Below are positions 18,329 through 23,376 of a DNA stretch of 23,376 bases, in pieces (within the stretch, counting starts at the first letter, position 1; each line of letters starts with the position of its first letter). The DNA comes from Betaproteobacteria bacterium (GTDB lineage Bacteria; Pseudomonadota; Gammaproteobacteria; Burkholderiales; Rhodocyclaceae): assembly GCA_028065725.1 (NCBI GenBank), contig JAPTVL010000208.1, positions 1 through 23,376 on the forward strand, given 5' to 3'. Under the pieces are notes generated by a model. That model ran no database searches and was not told where the DNA came from. It saw only the letters and a list, made by a program, of their open reading frames with translations. The position numbers and the translations under genes are program-made.

Positions 18329-20026
18329 ATGGCAACTACTTACCGTACCTGTCCGCGCACCGGGCTGCAGTTCGACCTCGATGCCGACAAGCTGATGCGC
18401 TGGAACGCCGTAGCCGGCGTGCTCTGGCTGCTGGTGGGCGGCATCACCGCCCTCTTGGTGATCCTGACCCGCTGGCCGGCGATCAAGCTGCTGCCGGCCG
18501 ACCAGTTCTACCTGATCCTGACCGCGCACGGCATCGACATGCTGATCCTGTGGATCATCTTCTTCGAAATGGCGGTGCTCTACTTCGCCTCATCGACCCT
18601 GCTGCGATGCCGAATCGCCACGCCATGGCTGGGCTGGGTGCAGTTCTGGCTGATGGTCGTCGGCGGCATCATGACCAACGTCGCCATCTTCCAGGGCGAG
18701 TCGAGCGTGATGTTCACCTCCTACGTACCGATGCAGGCCGCGCCGCACTTCTACCTCGGCATCATCCTGTTCGCCGTGGGTGCGCTGATCGGCTGCGGCG
18801 TGTTCTTCGGCACGCTGGTGGTCGCCAAGCGCGAGAAGACCTACACCGGTTCGCTGCCGCTGGTGACGTTCGGCGCCATGACCGCGGCGATCATCGCCGT
18901 ATTCACCATCGCCTCCGGTGCCGCGATCCTGATCCCGACCTTCGCCTGGTCGATGGGCTGGATCAAGGAAATCGACGCCCAGCTGTATCGCATGGTGTGG
19001 TGGGCGCTGGGTCACTCCTCGCAGCAGATCAACGTCTCTGCCCACGTCTCGATCTGGTATCTGGTCGCTGCCGTGGCCTTCGGCGCCAAGCCGCTGTCCG
19101 AGAAAGTGTCGCGCTTCGCCTTCCTGCTCTACATCCTGTTCCTGCAACTGGCCAGCGCGCACCATCTGCTGTCCGACCCGGGCATGAGCGCGGAGTGGAA
19201 GGTGCTGAACACCTCCTACTTCATGTACTTCGCGGTACTGGCCTCGATGATCCACGGCTTCACGGTTCCGGGTGCGATCGAAGCAGCCCAGCGCAAGAAG
19301 GGCTTCAACAACGGCCTGTTCGAGTGGCTGCGCAAGGCACCCTGGGGCAGCCCGGTGTTCTCGGGCATGTTCATCTCGCTGGTCGGCTTCGGCTTCATCG
19401 GCGGCATCTCCGGCGTCGTGCTGGGTACCGAGCAGATCAACATGCTGATGCACAACACCTTCTACGTGCCGGGCCACTTCCACGCCACGGTCGTCGTCGG
19501 TACCACGCTGGCCTTCATGTCGATCACCTATCTGCTGGTGCCGACGCTGTTCAAGCGCGAAATGATGTTCCCCAAGCTGTGCCAGATCCAGCCCTACCTC
19601 TACGGCCTCAGCATGATCGTGCTGTCGCTGGTGATGATGGGCGCCGGCACGCTGGGCGTATCGCGCCGGCACTGGGACATGGCCTTCTCGGGCGCACCGT
19701 TCCAGTATGAATGGCCGGGTGCGGCTTACCTGATGATGGGTCTTACCGGCATCTTCGGCGTGATCGCGGTCATCGGCGGCGGTCTGTGGATCTTCCTGGT
19801 GGTCTGGTCCCTGCTGTTCGGCAAGAAGCTCGACGGTGGTGCGGCACACGACAAGCCGGTACCGATCCCCGACCAGAGCGCGGCGGCCGCCGCGTCCCAC
19901 ACCGGCAGCGCCGACCACGTTGGCGTACCGGGTACGGTGGTACTGGCCATGACGCTGCTGGTCTGCTTCGTGCTCTACTACTTCGTGAATTGGAAGTACC
20001 TGTCCGAGGTATGGGGTCTGAGCTGA
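18329..20026 (+). CDS. Heme-copper reductase subunit I, putative NO reductase (NorY-like)
   Basis: The 565-residue multi-spanning protein has the length of Thermus-type B-family subunit I. All metal ligands are present: His67 (TAHG) and His385 for the low-spin heme, His383 for the high-spin heme (VPGHFHA), and His229, His278, His279 for CuB (LGHSSQQ; SAHHLL). The His-x3-Tyr whose tyrosine is crosslinked to CuB His in oxygen reductases is missing: the His+4 residue is Gln233. That residue is essential for O2 chemistry and is lost in nitric oxide reductases. So this is probably an NO reductase derived from a B-family oxidase, like the NorSY/sNOR type described in ammonia oxidisers. Automated naming would call it a cbb3-type or cytochrome c oxidase. 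Fold certain; NO activity is inference. Confidence 0.85.
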   Translation: MATTYRTCPRTGLQFDLDADKLMRWNAVAGVLWLLVGGITALLVILTRWPAIKLLPADQFYLILTAHGIDMLILWIIFFEMAVLYFASSTLLRCRIATPWLGWVQFWLMVVGGIMTNVAIFQGESSVMFTSYVPMQAAPHFYLGIILFAVGALIGCGVFFGTLVVAKREKTYTGSLPLVTFGAMTAAIIAVFTIASGAAILIPTFAWSMGWIKEIDAQLYRMVWWALGHSSQQINVSAHVSIWYLVAAVAFGAKPLSEKVSRFAFLLYILFLQLASAHHLLSDPGMSAEWKVLNTSYFMYFAVLASMIHGFTVPGAIEAAQRKKGFNNGLFEWLRKAPWGSPVFSGMFISLVGFGFIGGISGVVLGTEQINMLMHNTFYVPGHFHATVVVGTTLAFMSITYLLVPTLFKREMMFPKLCQIQPYLYGLSMIVLSLVMMGAGTLGVSRRHWDMAFSGAPFQYEWPGAAYLMMGLTGIFGVIAVIGGGLWIFLVVWSLLFGKKLDGGAAHDKPVPIPDQSAAAAASHTGSADHVGVPGTVVLAMTLLVCFVLYYFVNWKYLSEVWGLS

Positions 20027-20044
20027 TCATCGGCTGATCCGGGC

Positions 20045-20068
20045 ATCCCCGCACTGCGGTGCGGGGAT
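20045..20068 (+). terminator. 10-bp hairpin after subunit I
   Basis: ATCCCCGCAC, loop TGCG, GTGCGGGGAT: a perfect stem starting 19 bases after the subunit I stop. There is no T-run after it. It forms a tandem pair with the next hairpin, so attenuation or mRNA processing before ctaB is more likely than simple termination. Confidence 0.45.
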
Positions 20069-20073
20069 CTGCC

Positions 20074-20104
20074 TGAATCGGGCTTGGCCGACAGGCCCGA
20101 TTCA
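20074..20104 (+). promoter_or_regulatory. Second 10-bp hairpin before ctaB
   Basis: TGAATCGGGC (20074-20083) pairs perfectly with GCCCGATTCA (20095-20104) around an 11-base loop. It lies 5 bases after the first hairpin and about 55 bases before the preferred ctaB ATG. A TTG that would start a longer ctaB (20084) is inside the loop. The pair may lower expression of the assembly genes relative to the enzyme genes. Confidence 0.45.
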
Positions 20105-20158
20105 AGCAGCTTGTACCAGAGAAAACAAACCCACGAGACCACCCCCACGAACACACCT

Positions 20159-21049
20159 ATGGAATCGACGCTGCCCACCAAATCGTCTCCCGGCCTGACA
20201 TTGCGGGCCATCGCCGGAGTCTTCAAGCTGCGCATCGGCGTAGTCATCACCTTTACCGCACTGGCCGGCCTTTCGGTCAGCGGCGGACCCAGCCTGAGCC
20301 TGGCGCAACTCGTCACGCTGACCCTGGCGGTGCTGGTTTCCTCGGCCAGCGCCGGCGCCTTCAACCAGTATTACGAACACGACACCGATCCCCTGATGTC
20401 GCGTACCAAAAACCGCCCCTTCGCCACCGGCGAAATTCAGCACGGCCCGGTCTGGCTGGTCATCATCTTCGGCCTGATGGCCGTGTCGGTTGCCGCGGCC
20501 TGGGTCGCACTGAATGCGTGGGCGGCATTGTTCACCTTCCTCGGCGCCTTCTTCTACGCCATCGTCTATACGGTGTGGCTCAAGCGCCGCACCTGGCTCA
20601 ACATCGTCTTCGGCGGACTGGCCGGCAGCTGGGCCGTGCTGGCCGGCGCCACTGCCGCCGATCCGCAGGTCGGCGCGGTGCCGCTGACGCTGGCCTTCGT
20701 GCTCTTCCTGTGGACGCCGCCGCACTTCTGGAGCCTGGCCATCGCCTACCGCGACGACTACGCCGCGGCCGGCGTACCGATGCTGCCGGTGGTGGTCGGC
20801 GACCAGCGCGCGGCCAAGGCGATTTTCGGCAGCACCCTGCTGCTGGTGGCGGCTTCCCTGCTGCCGCTGGCCTTCGGCCTCGGCGCGGTCTATTTCGCCG
20901 GTGCCGCGGTCGGCGGCTTCCTGTTCATCCAGAAGGCCTGGCGCCTGGTGCAGAACACCAATCGCGAGACGGCGATGACCTGTTTCCATGCCTCGCTGGC
21001 TCAGTTGACTCTGGTTCTGACTGCTGCAATCATCGACGCCCGCTTCTAG
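20159..21049 (+). CDS. ctaB: Protoheme IX farnesyltransferase (heme O synthase)
   Basis: This 296-residue integral membrane UbiA-family prenyltransferase joins farnesyl diphosphate to heme b, making heme O for terminal oxidases. Both Mg/diphosphate motifs are visible: NQYYEHDTDPLMSRTKNRP near residue 65-85 and YRDDYAAAGVPMLPVV. About eight or nine hydrophobic helices follow. The ATG at 20159 gives the usual length; an in-frame TTG at 20084 lies in a hairpin loop. Being in this operon suggests that subunit I, or another oxidase in the cell, uses a farnesylated heme. No ctaA gene for the heme O to A step is in the window. This is the main point against a plain heme-b NO reductase. Confidence 0.93.
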   Translation: MESTLPTKSSPGLTLRAIAGVFKLRIGVVITFTALAGLSVSGGPSLSLAQLVTLTLAVLVSSASAGAFNQYYEHDTDPLMSRTKNRPFATGEIQHGPVWLVIIFGLMAVSVAAAWVALNAWAALFTFLGAFFYAIVYTVWLKRRTWLNIVFGGLAGSWAVLAGATAADPQVGAVPLTLAFVLFLWTPPHFWSLAIAYRDDYAAAGVPMLPVVVGDQRAAKAIFGSTLLLVAASLLPLAFGLGAVYFAGAAVGGFLFIQKAWRLVQNTNRETAMTCFHASLAQLTLVLTAAIIDARF

Positions 21050-21064
21050 CTAGGGCTTCACCCC

Positions 21065-21970
21065 GTGATTCATTCCATGTTCCGTGCCGCGCTCGCGGCA
21101 CTCGTGCTTGCCGCGGCGCCAGGAGTCGGCGCCGGCGACACGCCGAAGGAAAACCCCGCCCCCGCGTCCACGCCTGCGCCCGGCCTTACCGCGGTGCCGC
21201 AGGGCGCCCGCACCGGCCTGACGCTGACCACGCTCGACAACAAGGCGGCATTCGAGTTGTCGCAGGGCGTCATCGGCAAGCCGGTAGGCGACCATGTCCT
21301 GCTCGACCGCCAGGGGCGTCCGACGCGGCTTGCGAATTACCGCGGCAAGCCGCTGCTGGTGAATTTCATCTACACCGCCTGCTTCCAGGTCTGCCCCACC
21401 ACTACCAAGAACCTGCAGAAGGCCGTCGAAAATACCGTTGGCATGCTCGGCGCCAACCGCTTCAACGTGGTCAGCATCGGCTTCAACCAGCCTTTCGATT
21501 CGCCCGAAGCGATGAAATCCTTTGCCCAGCAGCACGGCATCCACCTGCCCAACTGGGAGTTCCTCAGCCCCGCCGCGGCCATCGTCGACGAGCTGACGCA
21601 GAACTTCGGCTTCAGTTTTGTTTCCACCACCGCCGGTTTCGACCACCTGAACCAGGTCACCATCGTCGATGCCGAGGGCCGCATATTCAGGCAGATCTAT
21701 GGCGAAAAATTTACCGCCGCGGATCTGGCGGAACCGCTCAAGGCGATGATCACCGGCGCGCCGATTCCGCCGCAGACCAGCACCCTGGCGGAGCTGGTCG
21801 ACCGCGTCCGGATCATCTGCTCGGTGTATGACCCGATCAGCGGCAAGTACCGCACCAACTACGCACTGTATTTCGAAGTCGCCGGCTTCATCAGCTTCAC
21901 CTTCTTCATGATGTGGGTAGGCTGGAGCTTCATGCGCAAGCGCCGCGACGAGAAGATTCAATCGGGTTGA
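21065..21970 (+). CDS. SCO/SenC-type copper chaperone
   Basis: The 301-residue protein is of the SCO1/SenC family, which delivers copper to CuA or keeps its cysteines reduced. It has an N-terminal signal sequence (LAALVLAAAPGVGAG), then a thioredoxin-like domain with Cys106-x3-Cys110-Pro (YTACFQVCPTTT) and the copper ligand His194 (GFDHLNQ). Unlike common SCOs, which are anchored at the N-terminus, it also has a C-terminal membrane helix (~268-290) ending in positive residues (MRKRRDEK). The GTG start at 21065 could be replaced by ATG at 21077. It follows ctaB by 15 bases. A SenC gene also accompanies the norSY genes of ammonia oxidisers, which fits the NorSY-like reading. Confidence 0.9.
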   Translation: MIHSMFRAALAALVLAAAPGVGAGDTPKENPAPASTPAPGLTAVPQGARTGLTLTTLDNKAAFELSQGVIGKPVGDHVLLDRQGRPTRLANYRGKPLLVNFIYTACFQVCPTTTKNLQKAVENTVGMLGANRFNVVSIGFNQPFDSPEAMKSFAQQHGIHLPNWEFLSPAAAIVDELTQNFGFSFVSTTAGFDHLNQVTIVDAEGRIFRQIYGEKFTAADLAEPLKAMITGAPIPPQTSTLAELVDRVRIICSVYDPISGKYRTNYALYFEVAGFISFTFFMMWVGWSFMRKRRDEKIQSG

Positions 21971-22064
21971 TGCGAGTCAAGTCGGGACGCGGCCGACTTA
22001 TATATCATCAACCGCTAATAGTCGGCGGTCGTCTCCTAGTACCGACGTTACGGAATCTCCCAAC

Positions 22065-23376
22065 GTGAGCTTGCACGCAGTCTTGCGCGGCAACGCGCGA
22101 ACCCTCTTCGAAAACGTCGAGAACCTGTTCGATGGATTTTTCGGCGGTGCCGACAACCCCCTGCGCCATCTGGGCGCACTGGGCCTGTTCTGCCTCTGGA
22201 TCCTGGTCGCCACCGGGCTCTATCTCTACACGGTGCTGGACACCAGCATCGAAGGTGTCTACAGGTCGATCGGCGACCTGTCGCGCGAGCAGTGGTATCT
22301 CGGCGGCGTGCTGCGCAGCCTGCACCGCTACGCCGCCGACGCCTTCGTGCTGATGATGCTGCTGCACCTGATCCGCGAATGGGCCTACGGCCGCTACCAC
22401 GGCTTCCGCCTGTATTCATGGGTCACCGGCGTGCCGCTGATCTGGCTCGCCTACATCTCGGGCATCGGCGGCTACTGGATCACCTGGGATCGCCTGGCGC
22501 AGTTCTCCGCCGTCGCCACCACAGAGCTGCTCGACTGGCTGCCGATTTTCAGCGAACCGAGCGCGCGCAACTTCCTCGCCCCGGATTCGATCAACGACCG
22601 CTTTTTCACGGTGCTGGTGTTCATCCACATCGGCGTACCGCTGATGCTGGTACTCGGCCTCTGGGCCCATGTCAATCGCATCAGCCGGGTGGATTACCTG
22701 CCGTCGCGCCGCGTGATGCTGGCCACCCTGGCCAGCTTCCTGCTGCTCGCGGCGATCAAGCCGGCGCTGTCCGACGCGCCCGCCGACCTGGCCCTGGTGC
22801 CGGCCGAGATCCGCCTCGACTGGTTCATGATGTTCATCCACCCGCTGACCGACCTCACTTCGCCGGCCGCGATGTGGACGCTGATCTTCGGCGCCACGCT
22901 GCTGCTCTTCGCCCTGCCCTTCCGGCCCCATGCGCAGGCGCGGCCGATTGCCGTGGTCGATGCGGCCAACTGCAACGGCTGCGCCCGCTGCCACGTCGAT
23001 TGCCCCTACGAGGCGATCACCATGGCGCCGCATCCGTACAAGCCGAATCACCGCATCGCCATCGTCGATGCCGACCATTGCGCCGGCTGCGGCATCTGTG
23101 CCGGCGCCTGCCCGTCATCAACCCCGTTCCGCAGCCAGGAACGGCTGGTGACCGGCATCGACATGCCGCAGCAACCGGTCGACGTGATGCGCCAGCAACT
23201 CGAAGCGAAGGTGACGCAGCTGTCCGGCAGCACCAAACTGGTCGTCTTCGGTTGCGCCCAAGGCGCCGATGTCGGCGCGCTCGCAGCAGCCGACACCGCC
23301 ACGCTGAGCCTGATCTGCACCGGCATGCTGCCGCCCTCCTTCATCGAATACGCGCTGCGCAGCGGCGTCGATGGCA
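22065..23376 (+). CDS. Cytochrome b / 2x[4Fe-4S] / MvhD-like fusion (partial)
   Basis: This 3'-truncated gene has at least 437 codons from the GTG at 22065, with a weak ribosome site. Residues ~25-290 form a diheme cytochrome b with histidine pairs His87/His101 and His188/His202, 14 residues apart, as in the cytochrome b of bc complexes. Next come two ferredoxin motifs, CNGCARCHVDCP and CAGCGICAGACP. The C-terminal part (KLVVFGCAQGADV, LICTGMLPPSFIEYALRSGVDG) resembles the MvhD/FlpD domain that passes electrons in Hdr complexes. It lies 94 bases after the SCO gene. The likely job is electron exchange between the quinone pool and a soluble carrier, possibly feeding the reductase. This is inference, since the end is missing. 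Confidence 0.82.
   Translation, partial: MSLHAVLRGNARTLFENVENLFDGFFGGADNPLRHLGALGLFCLWILVATGLYLYTVLDTSIEGVYRSIGDLSREQWYLGGVLRSLHRYAADAFVLMMLLHLIREWAYGRYHGFRLYSWVTGVPLIWLAYISGIGGYWITWDRLAQFSAVATTELLDWLPIFSEPSARNFLAPDSINDRFFTVLVFIHIGVPLMLVLGLWAHVNRISRVDYLPSRRVMLATLASFLLLAAIKPALSDAPADLALVPAEIRLDWFMMFIHPLTDLTSPAAMWTLIFGATLLLFALPFRPHAQARPIAVVDAANCNGCARCHVDCPYEAITMAPHPYKPNHRIAIVDADHCAGCGICAGACPSSTPFRSQERLVTGIDMPQQPVDVMRQQLEAKVTQLSGSTKLVVFGCAQGADVGALAAADTATLSLICTGMLPPSFIEYALRSGVDG

Noticed and set aside
20084..20158. Longer TTG start for ctaB
   Set aside because: The codon is in a hairpin loop, there is no ribosome site, and the extra 25 residues are polar and unlike CtaB.
21998..22011. Possible second FNR-type box before the cytochrome b fusion
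   Set aside because: Only the right half (ATCAA) fits; the left half TTATA shares two bases with the consensus.

Overview
The window is high-GC and mostly densely coded. It looks like chromosome from a respiratory, probably denitrifying betaproteobacterium. A Rhodocyclales or Sterolibacterium-like host is my guess from the protein families (heme-copper reductase with CuA subunit, CtaB, SCO, GMC and MmsA-type enzymes); no rRNA or other taxonomic marker is present.

Region 1-3720 reads as accessory or scarred DNA. It holds a gene-poor, hairpin-rich leader, a truncated alpha/beta-hydrolase, a secreted DUF302 protein (-), and a CadC-like membrane regulator with TPRs (+). Region 3721-6270 has a short secretin-like exported protein (-), a metY-type gene broken by an amber codon plus an internal in-frame deletion, and a Phd/RelE-type toxin-antitoxin pair (-) with a clear promoter and palindromic operator.

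Region 6285-12181 is a leftward block. From its 5' end it contains tRNA-Asp with a terminator, a GlcD-like FAD oxidase, a two-cluster Fe-S protein, a geranylgeranyl-reductase-family flavoprotein, a 95-aa unknown, and phosphoglucomutase. The protein genes overlap or nearly touch, so they look like one operon. Region 12245-17364 has a LysR regulator divergent from a three-gene operon: an MmsA-type aldehyde dehydrogenase, a GMC alcohol oxidoreductase and an MBL-fold hydrolase. This set could oxidise an alcohol through an aldehyde to an acyl-CoA.

Region 17365-23376 is the most interesting part. An FNR/DNR-like box lies about 41.5 bp before the predicted transcription start. It precedes a 50-aa single-TM protein, a CuA subunit II, a B-family-like heme-copper subunit I, CtaB, a SCO protein, and a fused cytochrome b / 2x[4Fe-4S] / MvhD-like protein that runs off the window. 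Subunit I keeps all six metal-ligand histidines, but the position of the active-site tyrosine (His+4) is glutamine. With the anaerobic-type promoter, this suggests a nitric oxide reductase derived from an oxygen reductase (NorSY/sNOR-like) rather than an ordinary oxidase. The presence of ctaB leaves the heme type, and so the exact reaction, open.
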